Shown here in pieces: positions 1 through 6,974 of a stretch of 14,976 bases of DNA (its first letter is position 1; each line of letters begins with the position of its first letter). The DNA is from Isohypsibius dastychi (lineage: Eukaryota; Tardigrada; Eutardigrada; Parachela; Isohypsibiidae). The notes beneath the pieces were generated by a model. That model had not been told where the DNA came from. It saw only the letters and a list, made by a program, of their open reading frames with translations, and made no database searches. The stretch lies in contig JAQIWT010000804.1 in the NCBI GenBank assembly GCA_034696485.1, forward strand, positions 1 through 14,976. The letters run 5' to 3'. The translations under genes were made by a program, and so were the position numbers.

Positions 1-314
1 TATGGGCGATTGACGGCTCAGAAGAACCGCAACAAGTCTGGAAAAAGCAGAAGAATCGACCAACGTTTCGACGTAAATTGTGAGCAGAATCAGGTGAAGA
101 TCCCACCGTAAGTAATTCCAATCGAGAGATCTCGTCATAAACTCTTAAAAAACTGGGATTAAAACGGGATTATGACCAAAGTTGGAACAAACGAGCTCAG
201 AAACACTGAAATAAAACAGGAGTTCCAGTGAATCGCTCACCCCTACTCTGAACCACCTAAAACGTGTGTGGTGTCTTGTAACGCCAGCTGCGTGACGTCG
301 CGAAAGGTTTTTGG
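1..314 (+). repeat. Dispersed repeat family A, copy 1 (left-truncated by window)
   Basis: This stretch aligns along its whole length, in the same orientation, with 7499-7815. Shared blocks in order include gaagaaccgcaa, a gacgtaaa.tgtgagca block, a short caccg...caatcga.agatctcgtc block, and near the end gtgtggtgtcttgtaac followed by cgaaag.tttttgg. Identity is roughly three quarters by eye, with scattered small indels, so the copies are old. No open reading frame is shared, no terminal inverted repeat is visible and no tRNA-like promoter boxes are evident, so the class is unknown. The true left end may lie outside the window. Confidence 0.88.
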
Positions 315-580
315 TGTTACATAATGCCCCACCTGCCGCTACCAGTCAGTTTGATGCCAAAACGTGGTCGGATCTCGCGTTCTCCTCCAGTTCCCAAGCC
401 ACCATTTGTTGTTGTTTTCAAATCGGTACCTTGACACGCAGAAGTGCAGTTGACTGCGTCGTACCGTTACATCGTTTCTCATTCTCTTTATTCAATATTT
501 CGCTTCTGAAATGGTAGATTTATTTGATATGGTCAACTGACTTCTACTAGCAAGTAGGATACTCGATTGAGAAACAAAAG
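315..580. other. Unassigned spacer
   Basis: This lies between the end of the family A repeat and the target-site duplication of the hAT-type element. A 68-codon open frame at 311-517 has no recognisable domain or start context and is probably chance. I see nothing else. Confidence 0.5.
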
Positions 581-588
581 GTCTCAGG
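581..588. repeat. Target-site duplication, left copy (8 bp)
   Basis: The eight bases gtctcagg directly precede the element terminus tagggcttggc at 589 and are repeated exactly at 1173-1180 after the other terminus. An 8-base duplication is the signature of hAT-superfamily insertion (also seen with P and some other families). Confidence 0.85.
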
Positions 589-1172
589 TAGGGCTTGGCG
601 GAATAGAGTCCGTACTCGCATTTTCGTGAGTCCGTACTCATATTAAAGTGAGTCCGTACTCACTTTCAAAATGATTATGGACTCACTTTTCCTCTACCTG
701 AATTTCGGACCCTTGAAATGTTTTTTAGCTCATTTCTTATCTGCTCATTTTTCTGATCCGGAGAACACATTTTTTCCCATAAAAATGAGAACTTCCGGTG
801 GAAGTCAGTTTTGCTGGGGGAACGTGTCTGGGGTTCGGGGGCGGCCCTGAGTTTCTAGTCCCAAGGGAGTTTGTGGGCGGGGGCTCAGGGGGCAGAGCCC
901 CCAACGTGGGAATACGGGGTTGGAGCCCCCGTAGGAAGAGGGTTTAGGAATTTCCACACATTTTGTCCACACCCCGAGCAAAACTAACTCCCGTCGGAAG
1001 TTCTCATTTTCGTGGAAAAAAATGTGTTTTCCGAATCAGAAAAATGAGCTGATTTCAAAAAACATTTCAGGGGTCCGAGATTCAAGTGGAGGAGAAGTGA
1101 GTCCATATTCATTTTGAAAGTGAGTACGGACTCATTTCAATATGAGTACGGACTGTACTCTGCCAGGCTCTA
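589..1172. mobile_element. Non-autonomous hAT-type foldback element (584 bp MITE)
   Basis: The ends are long imperfect inverted repeats of well over 200 bases each. The left end reads tagggcttggcgga and the right end, read inwards on the minus strand, reads tagagcctggcaga. The arms then share gagtccgtactc motifs, a ctcggaccc.tgaaatgtttttt-like block, an acacatttttt block, and aaaatgagaacttccg followed by agttttgct. The left arm carries one extra gagtccgtactc unit. The centre is GC-rich, with a gggctca...gcagagccc hairpin. There is no open reading frame, so a transposase would have to act in trans. Flanking 8-base identical duplications fix both boundaries to the base. The element is assigned to hAT from duplication length and TAGGG-like terminus; P-type cannot be excluded on duplication length alone. 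Confidence 0.9.
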
Positions 1173-1180
1173 GTCTCAGG
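1173..1180. repeat. Target-site duplication, right copy (8 bp)
   Basis: This is an exact repeat of gtctcagg found at 581-588, immediately after the right terminus of the hAT-type element. Confidence 0.85.
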
Positions 1181-1323
1181 GTGACGAGAGTGAGACGAGC
1201 GGATTGCCAATGTGAAAGTTCGCAACGAATTAATAGCATGACCGGGAAGAAGTAAGAAGATTCTGAGTTCAAGAACCACGTTTTCTCAAGTATGCTCACT
1301 GAACCGGCGATTAAGAGCGTTCA

Positions 1324-1353
1324 GGGGTGATGCGCAAAGGGGTGATGCGCAAT
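1324..1353 (+). repeat. Tandem 15-bp duplication
   Basis: There are two adjacent units, ggggtgatgcgcaaa (1324-1338) and ggggtgatgcgcaat (1339-1353), differing only at the last base. The second unit runs straight into the inverted repeat that starts at 1352. Confidence 0.85.
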
Positions 1354-1424
1354 TCAACTCGAAAGATGCACCGTTAACACTATGAACCTCATGCAAGCAT
1401 AAATAAGCAACTTTCGAGTTGAAT
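1352..1424. repeat. 14-bp perfect inverted repeat with 45-base spacer
   Basis: The arm attcaactcgaaag at 1352-1365 is exactly complementary to ctttcgagttgaat at 1411-1424. In single-stranded DNA or RNA this would form a stem of 14 pairs. It is the first of four hairpin-capable structures in about 210 bases. No terminal duplication was seen, so it may be either a tiny element or the stem of an RNA. Confidence 0.75.
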
Positions 1425-1438
1425 AGAAACTCACGCAC

Positions 1439-1479
1439 AGGAGCTTGTCACAAGCTGTGGTAGGTCATGCAAAGCTCCT
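1439..1479. repeat. 8-bp stem enclosing a cacAAGCTgtg palindrome
   Basis: The sequence aggagctt (1439-1446) pairs with aagctcct (1472-1479). The interval also contains the internal palindromic hairpin agcttgt-c-acaagct (1442-1456), which competes with the outer stem. Confidence 0.55.
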
Positions 1480-1516
1480 TCGGAAAATAAGATTCAGTAG
1501 ATTCAGGAAGGGTGAC

Positions 1517-1563
1517 TACCACGAACCGAGTGGTTTTCACGCATTAGCGTGAACCCGTGGGTA
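1517..1563. repeat. Compound hairpin (outer stem plus 7-bp inner hairpin)
   Basis: The inner hairpin is ttcacgc (1536-1542), loop atta, gcgtgaa (1547-1553). An outer stem can form between ccacg (1519-1523) and cgtgg (1556-1560). An alternative ccac/gtgg hairpin around gaaccga is also possible. No tRNA or known structured RNA could be recognised. Confidence 0.55.
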
Positions 1564-2929
1564 TTTCAGGCACTTGAAAATGTCAGTTGCATTGTACCAG
1601 ACTTCCCTGTTCGAGTCAGCCTGGCCCTAGAGTCCTAGACAGAACAGTGATTCATCCAACCAATACGTTTAAGGAATTTCCGTGATACTTTGATAAATGC
1701 TTGATTTAGATATTAACATTCACCTCTGAAATAATGGTGGATAAGTTATTCGAGAGATCTCGTATAATATCTGAGGCCCTTGGCTCAGATACAAAAATTA
1801 AATTGCAGATTTCTGACGAGCATATTTTAATTACTCATGCAATCTTCATGTAATGAATTGCATTGGGTAGACCTCAGATTTAACTACAGTTGATAAGCTT
1901 TTGGAGCGATTTTGTTGGAAAATTGAATTTCTAGAACAATTGATCAAGATTCCATTTTAGAGATCAAATGAAATTCTATAAATTTGAATACGAAGTTTTT
2001 ATTAGCAACTCAACACGGCCAATCATGTTCTAGAGTTGACCTTCCATCTTGGACGTCGGATGAAAAGATGTTGCAATGAGATTGGTGTTTAACTTGTTCG
2101 ATGAATACGTACAGTCGTCAACCTCGTACTAGGTATGCGATTCAATATTACAGGGTAGTTCAGCTCTGGAACAAAGTGTTTGAATTTATAAGAATGTAAA
2201 GCCTCCGGTTGACGTGAGTATAACGAGCAGGTTGCAAAGCAATATTTTAAGACAACGAACGAAGTGACTTTTATTCGAGGTAGTTTATGAACACTCATTG
2301 AAGGAGTCTACAAAATTTCATTTCATTAACGGTGTAACAGCAGGAAAGACCAGATTAGAAAATTCAGCCTTGATCGAATCGGTGAAAAAGACAATTAAGT
2401 CGACATGAGAACAGTTTTTCTTGGTATTGTTGTCTTTCCGGAAATTCCTCGGTATACTACAGGTTTGGAATCGGTTGAAACGAGATACTCGACAGAAAAC
2501 GGCAAGAACACCTCATGAGCTTCATTTTTGTAGAGCCAGAACAGGTCTTGATGAGCTTGTTCCACTACGCTAACAAGCCTCCAACGTGTACCACGTGACT
2601 CGGATCACGTGTCAAACTAGGGGTGACCAGCCAGAGAGACTCAAGAGAAAAAACTGTCTTTGGATTTTATTTCCGACTGATTCCGATTTTACCTCACTGA
2701 TGTGAGGCGACATCTTTTGTAGAGAACTCAAAGCTCCACAACTGAGTTGTGACAGGTTTTCTGAAAATCTTTTGGGAGAACCGTGCCCCTACTTTTGGGG
2801 ATACCCAATGAAAACATGGATTTTTTTATTCTACCATGTGATAATATACTGTCCCCCCATCCTGTATACAAAGAAGGCAACACACATAAGGATATATGTT
2901 GGTGTCATTCTTGATCTCGTCAACGTGGA
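1564..2929. other. Unassigned 1.4-kb stretch
   Basis: I see no convincing coding region. The only open frame of note is a 69-codon minus-strand frame at 2089-2298 without recognisable features. A short bulged hairpin sits at about 1769-1790 (atctgag...ctcagat). Two CACGTG palindromes occur at 2592-2597 and 2606-2611, 14 bases apart. The sequence is otherwise AT-leaning and without repeats shared with the rest of the window. Confidence 0.5.
2592..2611. promoter_or_regulatory. Pair of CACGTG (E-box type) palindromes
   Basis: Exact CACGTG hexamers occur at 2592-2597 and 2606-2611, about one and a third helical turns apart. CACGTG is the core site of bHLH factors such as MYC/MAX. There is no recognisable gene next to them, so function is speculative and chance occurrence is possible. 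Confidence 0.25.
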
Positions 2930-3156
2930 TCACTGGTTGTCAGTTCAGAGGTTTCCCTCCTATCCAACTCTCGCCACGTGGAGACCACCAGTAAAGAGAG
3001 ACAGGGCGGCGTTCCAGCCTACCCCCTTTATCCACGACGGGAACGAGCAGCGTTTGAGCCTGACTCTTTGCTGGAACGAACAGCGTTTCAGCTTGCCCCT
3101 TTGACAGGAACGAGCGGCGTTTAAGCTTGCCCCTTTGACGAAAAGAAGAACAAAAT
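2930..3156 (+). repeat. Direct repeat family B, copy 1 (four ~34-bp internal units)
   Basis: This aligns in the same orientation with 4633-4800. Both copies start with tcact.gt.gt.agttcagag, continue with tccaactctcgccacg and gga..ccacc, and finish with tandem units followed by agaag.ccaaaat-like sequence. Copy 1 carries a degenerate unit at about 3002-3040 and clearer units at 3041-3073, 3074-3107 and 3108-3141, each built on gaacgagcagcgttt.agc.tgcccctttg. Copy 2 has only two units, so the unit number varies. The unit length of 33-34 is not a multiple of three, and open frames across it on both strands are therefore probably incidental. No target duplication or terminal inverted repeat is seen; a SINE-like or minisatellite-bearing element is possible. 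Confidence 0.87.
3041..3141 (+). repeat. Minisatellite: three tandem units of 33-34 bp
   Basis: Units begin at 3041, 3074 and 3108 with gaacga(g/a)c(a/g)gcgttt and end with ctttg plus a short variable tail. A more diverged unit precedes them. The same unit occurs twice at 4710-4777 in the family B partner copy. Confidence 0.85.
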
Positions 3157-3316
3157 TTCAGACAGCCGGCAACGGAAACCATTTCCCCTCCTTACAGAGT
3201 GTCAAGAAAGATGTAACCTTTTACTTTCCGAAAAAACCTGCTGTTGTCCTTTAATGAATGGAATCTAATGGAGGGAAGATGGAAGGTCAACGAAAATTAA
3301 CCACCCAGAACTGGAT

Positions 3317-3818
3317 TACCGTAATTTCCGAATAAGAACCCCGGGCTACATTTCTTTCGAAGCTCCCGGATTTGAGGTTTTATTTCGGACTGGGCTTCAA
3401 TTTCGGGGGGGGGGGGGCTTTTATTTTAAATGAACGATAAAATAAGGGACGCCGGATTCATTTTTCTGGAGAATAGACAAGATTCGAGGGCCGTGAATTT
3501 CGGGAATAGAAAAAACCCGTGGAAGCAAGGAAATTGGAGAAGTTGAGCGGGAGAAATTCTGATGAAATTCAGAATGATGCAGGACTGACAAAATCGTGTC
3601 GAGTGTTCGCTCACAAAGAAATACGCAATTCGAACGTACGTTGCGTCGTATCCCCGTACTCAACGTACGTATCATTTCACAGGCATTTTATAGTAGCCCA
3701 TGGGCTTCTATTCCGGGGAGGGGGGGGGGCTTCAATTCCGAAGGAACAGCCGGAAAGTGAACTTCTATCACGGACTGGGCTTCTATTACGGGGGGCTTCT
3801 AATTCGGAAATTACGGTA
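3317..3818. mobile_element. TA-flanked non-autonomous element with G-tract subrepeats
   Basis: Terminal inverted repeats begin ccgtaatttccgaat on the left (from 3319) and end attcggaaattacgg on the right (to 3816). Each side is flanked by the dinucleotide TA (3317-3318 and 3817-3818), consistent with a Tc1/mariner-type TA target duplication. Inside, the motif ggactgggcttc(a/t)att.cggggg recurs near both ends (3388-3420, about 3690-3735 and 3772-3800), including runs of 13 and 9 G. There is no transposase-like frame. The TA assignment is an inference; TA dinucleotides are common, but their position exactly at both ends of the inverted repeat supports it. Confidence 0.8.
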
Positions 3819-3829
3819 TGAAATCAACA

Positions 3830-4611
3830 CTAAGCATATCTACAAATAGTCCGCTCGACTCGATTTCTGATGCGTCTGGAGTATAAGAGTCGACCGTTGT
3901 CTGCTGGTATTGGGTTGATTGAGAGATGAATATCATCCCGATTAAGGAGACGCTCTGGGAAGTTTGACCTATCCAGGTAGATTACTCTGTGTTCGTGGCA
4001 AAAGTAATCCATAGCAGTGTTGACTTTGGTGATGGCAGACTTCAAAGCCAGATTTACTCACGCAGAGGTTGTAATCATGGGGATCATTCCAATGTAGATG
4101 ATTTTCCGGACAAAGGTTCTGGTTTCGTCAATGGTGCGCCGAAATGCTTGGACTGAGCTGTTGATAACTTGCTGATTCTTTTGCTCTCAGTTGACGACGA
4201 AGTCTCTATGTTTTGAGATAGCCTTGATGTCGTTGACCACAGCTTCCAAGACAACAAATCGACGCCTTTTACGGAAATGGAGTATCTTTGATCTGACGTG
4301 GAAGCTGACCTCATCAAACTGCCACCTGAATAAGCGTCAAAATGAACGTTCTCTCCCGCCATTTGGTTGAGTTTGCTCATGCGACTCATCGCTAGTGATG
4401 TTCCACAATATATAACATCCGCTGATGGTTCCCGTTGCAGGACGTTTCTTGACGGGCTGTTTCTTCGAACTTCCATTTCAAGACCTGAAACAACAACAAA
4501 GTTGGTTAGACATTGAAAAAATATATTTAGGGTTAAACAAAATTGTTTACTTTCCGACTTCATTTTGTTATCGAATACCATGGCGTTCAACAAGTTTGTG
4601 GCGTTTCTGCC
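3830..4611 (-). pseudogene. Decayed SGNH/GDSL-hydrolase-like protein gene
   Basis: Minus-strand translation shows the conserved blocks of an SGNH hydrolase in order. VIYCGTSLA carries the nucleophile-type Gly-x-Ser (about 4395), a SGG segment follows (about 4320), then VVNDI with the Asn-Asp block (about 4240), a KIIYIGMIP strand (about 4100), and near the C-terminus DDIHLS with the Asp-x-x-His pair (about 3915). SGNH enzymes act as esterases or lipases; related domains also occur in retroelement ORF1 proteins. The reading frame changes once near 4316-4325, and two in-frame TGA codons interrupt it at 4187-4189 and 4058-4060, so it is probably a pseudogene. A 66-base GT...AG interval (4485-4550) looks like an intron. 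The frame opens at about 4611 with no stop before the start-like TTG/ATG codons. The TA-flanked element lies only 11 bases beyond its stop codon. The host-gene versus transposon origin is undetermined. Confidence 0.68.
4485..4550 (-). other. Candidate 66-bp intron in the SGNH-like gene
   Basis: On the minus strand the interval starts GTAAAC and ends with a pyrimidine-rich TTGTTGTTGTTTCAG. Removing it joins exon codons in the same frame (GAA A|GT CTT). Since its length is divisible by three and it has no in-frame stop, it is open either way; the assignment rests on splice consensus alone. Such short introns with a TTTCAG acceptor are typical of nematodes but not exclusive to them. Confidence 0.6.
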
Positions 4612-4632
4612 CGTAATATGTCAAAACATCAT

Positions 4633-4800
4633 TCACTAGTCGTTAGTTCAGAGCTATGCTCCTGTCCAACTCTCGCCACGCGGAGGCCACCGGTACAGAG
4701 AGTCGTCAGGAACGAGCAGCGTTTAAGCCTGCCCCTTTGCTTGGAACAAGCAGCGTTCAAGCTTGCCCCCTTAACGAAAGGAATAAAAGAAGACCAAAAT
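4633..4800 (+). repeat. Direct repeat family B, copy 2 (two ~34-bp internal units)
   Basis: This is the same-orientation partner of 2930-3156. It shares the tcactagtcgttagttcagag start, tccaactctcgccacg, a ggccaccggtacagagag block and the tail agaccaaaat. It has only two 34-base units (4710-4743 and 4744-4777) against about four in copy 1. It lies immediately upstream of the SGNH-like remnant on its coding strand. Confidence 0.87.
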
Positions 4801-4928
4801 AAGGAAACTGCACGATCTTTATTCAGCAAGATTATAAGATTACAAGATTACAAAATCAAAATTCGCAGATAATCAACAACCATCAATTCTCATAAAAATT
4901 TCAGAAAGTTGCGGAAAATGATGGAAAT

Positions 4929-5636
4929 CTAGTTGAATTTCTGAGTCTTCCGCGATGACGGGTTCACTGGACACTGGACAAACTGCTTTCGTTTAGCACG
5001 ACTGAGTTCGTCATTGCGTTCGCGCTGATTACCGTTGAGCAGAGTATTTGAACAAATTCGAATCAATGATTCAGCCAGCCTTGCATATTCCTGAAAGCAG
5101 CCAGGGCAGACATCATCCATAAGCTCTGGACAGTGCGCGTGGAGATACTCTTTAGTGAGATGACAAAGTGCATTTCTGTGTTGCTCGGTTCCGTGCATGA
5201 ACAGATCTTGATTTTCCGCGTTAGTCATAATGGAAAAGATAAAGTAACAATAGCGCGCCACAAGGATTGTAGAGGTGTTCGGATGAGAGAGTCTTCCACG
5301 GTCCCTTCGTGTTATAAGGTCGACACGGCTTTCGCTTGTTGAATCGAACTCAAACTCGAGATTTTCACTCAGTTCTACATTTTCGATACACTCGGGGCAA
5401 TTCAGCTTTCTGGAGAGCGTTGTTGCACAGTTTCCGGCGATGTATCTGAGGCTTGTGTGTTCCGGCAGAGTGAGCTCGTCAGGGAAGTGGATGCCATTAT
5501 CGACGTTCTCCCGGAACCAGCCAACCAGGTTGTCCGAATCAACTTCAGCGGCAGCGCTGGCAGATGATGAATCCAACCGACATTTCCCGAATGGAACTTT
5601 GTGAGCTCCTAGATAACCACTGAGCTGCAGCTTTGT
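4929..5636 (-). CDS. C-terminal region of the P-like transposase
   Basis: This is open from 5636, without an ATG near its start, as expected for an internal exon or fragment. It contains SLRYIAGNCATTLSRK, NCPEC (a CxxC zinc-knuckle pair), RVDLITRRDRGRLSHP, and later ALCHLTKEYLHAHCPEL and VCPGC with a second CxxC. The IAG...C..C...DRG.L.HP series is the standard C-terminal signature of THAP9/P-type transposases. The tail is basic (RAKRKQF), a possible nuclear signal. About 235 codons are uninterrupted, which is notable for a pseudogene. Confidence 0.62.
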   Translation of the reverse strand, partial: TKLQLSGYLGAHKVPFGKCRLDSSSASAAAEVDSDNLVGWFRENVDNGIHFPDELTLPEHTSLRYIAGNCATTLSRKLNCPECIENVELSENLEFEFDSTSESRVDLITRRDRGRLSHPNTSTILVARYCYFIFSIMTNAENQDLFMHGTEQHRNALCHLTKEYLHAHCPELMDDVCPGCFQEYARLAESLIRICSNTLLNGNQRERNDELSRAKRKQFVQCPVNPSSRKTQKFN

Positions 5637-5906
5637 TTAACTTCGGAGAACTTCCGCCACGGTAACCAAGTAAGAATATCCGGACAACTCTCGTATAACC
5701 GGTGATATTCATACGCTGGCCTGACATTTATTTCGTCGATGTGCATACAAACTATACGATCATTAGCCTCAGGATATTTTGCAGCTAGTTCAGCCAGAAA
5801 GTTCAGTTGGGTTACACCGAGAAAAGATCCACTCTGGAGTGGCTTTGTCCGACGCCTCAGAGATTCTTCGCGTGGAAGAAACAGCGCAGATGTTTTCGAC
5901 GTGTAC
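5609..5906 (-). CDS. Catalytic-core start of the P-like transposase (first Asp)
   Basis: The translation reads SALFLPREESLRRR, then FLAELAAKYPE, then RIVCMHIDEINVRPAYEYH. This corresponds to the LPSxRTLRR helix followed by the hydrophobic strand and the first catalytic Asp (xxxDEMxxRxxxxYD) of P-element/THAP9 transposases. After the YEYH motif the similarity fades, and the frame ends at 5609 with unrelated-looking residues. A neighbouring frame (5545-5727) contains NKAAAQ and may continue the protein after a further indel. Confidence 0.6.
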
Positions 5907-6083
5907 CTTGAAAACAGATGAGAATGATCATGATAATTATGTTGCTGCTGTATATTACCGATACGCTGTTGGTGACGATGCGTGAAATCCGGCGGCCCAT
6001 GCATAGAACTCTGCTGAGATCCGCCTAGCAGAGGGTGATTCCCCAAGAAGCCTGATATGTTCCAGACCGAAATTCAAATGCAC
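5907..6083 (-). other. Candidate 177-bp intron in the P-like transposase gene
   Basis: On the minus strand the donor context is AAATCAG|GTGCAT and the acceptor is TGTTTTCAAG|GTACAC. Splicing keeps the frame (AG|G TAC ACG) and removes the in-frame TGA that otherwise separates the two segments. The excised part reads as a low-complexity His/Gln-rich translation, which also suggests that it is non-coding. Confidence 0.45.
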
Positions 6084-6631
6084 CTGATTTTCTTCCGAGG
6101 GAATCTGCGAAAAAAGTCAAGAATCCGCTGGATCCGCTCAGCAATATCGCGAAGTGCGTCGAAATGCGTTGCGTCTTCGATCTGCATGACAAAATCAACA
6201 CCCGACGTCAGATCCTTTACACTCCGTATCAAACTACACTCTGTCGGCAATAACATCTGGATGAGAGTCCCCGCAGGAGAATAAACGTGGCATGACACTC
6301 TGAGACTTTCAGTGATGAATATATCCTTCCTGACTCGGATTGGGTTATTCTCGCCTTCTCTGAGCAAAACGATATGAACTCCGTTCTTGCAAATTCTCGG
6401 TGACCACTTTCCAGCCTCGAGAAAGCTCTTTACATCTTCTCTGTGTAGTATACCGAGCAGTCGGTCAAAATCAGAAATGCGGTCCAGCTTTGCGTGCCAT
6501 GGCAATTCTCGCGTTCTCCTCCTGTCGTGACTGAAACGCCTTCCGCCTCTTTTCTGGATCAATACTAATGGAAGGAGCTGGTTCGGAAAGATAAGCTGGC
6601 ACCGACGCTTCGCCTCCTTCGGTGCCGACAA
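6084..6631 (-). CDS. Linker / N-terminal helical segment of the P-like transposase
   Basis: This open segment overlaps the THAP segment in a frame shifted by one base. The useful part probably begins near 6500 (AKLDRISDFDRLLGIL) and continues through FITESLRVSCHVYSP to IQRILDFFRRF. I do not recognise a named domain; position between the THAP domain and the catalytic core suggests the multimerisation/linker region. The frame meets a stop at 6074-6076, which a candidate intron beginning at 6083 would remove. Confidence 0.45.
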
Positions 6632-6953
6632 CTGAAAACAGACTGGGAAACATTGTGGAAACTGCGTCTTTGCTCAGCATCGGTTTTTCACGTTTCCGCT
6701 CTGGGATTGTTCCGTGCAAAATCCCTTCTTTGATGAATCGATCAATGAAACGTTCTTTAGAATAAATTTCGCAGAAAGCAGATTCAGAAGACGGTTTGAA
6801 GTTTCGTGGCATATTTTTAAGCCACTCTTTTGTCCGTTCCCTGTTTTCCGGATGTTTGTCGGAATCCTGCTTCGGGAACTTGAATACGGATCGAGTATCA
6901 ACATAACCTAGTCTCCCATAATCACAACCCGTAGCAATACGGTTCTTCGGCAT
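6471..6953 (-). CDS. THAP zinc-finger domain segment of the P-like transposase
   Basis: Start chosen at the ATG giving MPKNRIATGC (6953), which places the first zinc-binding Cys at residue 10 as in THAP proteins; a longer version could begin at 6974. The domain shows FKFP at residues 24-27 (the conserved FxFP), Trp44, FCEIY at 60-64 (the Cys-x-x-His position, with Tyr instead of His at 64), and AVSTMF at 97-102 (equivalent of the AVPTIF box). THAP domains bind DNA, in P-type transposases the element ends. A basic stretch rich in Arg, Gln and Glu follows. The missing His suggests that zinc binding is impaired. The frame stops at 6471 while the next segment is already open in another frame. Confidence 0.65.
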   Translation of the reverse strand: MPKNRIATGCDYGRLGYVDTRSVFKFPKQDSDKHPENRERTKEWLKNMPRNFKPSSESAFCEIYSKERFIDRFIKEGILHGTIPERKREKPMLSKDAVSTMFPSLFSVVGTEGGEASVPAYLSEPAPSISIDPEKRRKAFQSRQEENARIAMARKAGPHF

Positions 6954-6974
6954 GATGAAATCTAGGCAACGCAC

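Larger units (their letters stand above)
4929..6953 (-). pseudogene. THAP-domain P-element-like transposase gene, internally deleted
   Basis: Four minus-strand open segments, in order, match the architecture of THAP9/P-element transposases: THAP zinc finger (6953-6640), linker/helical region (6631-6084), LPREESLRRR followed by HIDEINVRP (the strand bearing the first catalytic Asp; 5906-5700), and a C-terminal LRYIAG...CPEC...DRGRLSHP region (5636-4929). P-type transposases cut and paste DNA through an RNase-H-like DDE/DDD domain interrupted by a GTP-binding insertion. Here only a few tens of residues separate the first Asp from the C-terminal region, where the family has several hundred, so the other catalytic residues are gone. 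Frames switch between segments (an indel or unrecognised intron near 6471-6631, and again near 5636-5700). No terminal inverted repeats were found. The long open segments could mean recent decay or partial domestication; a dead copy is more likely. Confidence 0.65.

Noticed and set aside
2772-3182. Open frames on both strands (110 and 80 codons)
   Set aside because: They run across the family B minisatellite, whose 34-base unit shifts frame at each repeat; a protein-coding role is unlikely.
4058-4189. TGA recoding (selenocysteine or altered code) in the SGNH-like gene
   Set aside because: Both stops are TGA, but a frameshift is also present, other remnants in the window carry TAA and TAG, and no Cys/Sec-type active site is expected there.
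5133-5342. Plus-strand open frames opposite the transposase (also 5739-5985, 6057-6284, 6714-6911)
   Set aside because: They are antisense shadows of the THAP/P-like segments.
6951-6961. catgatgaaat, identical to the first 11 bases of the Drosophila P-element terminus, next to a P-like transposase gene
   Set aside because: It overlaps the start codon of the THAP segment and points away from the gene, no matching inverted copy was found downstream, and the similarity does not continue. Probably coincidence.
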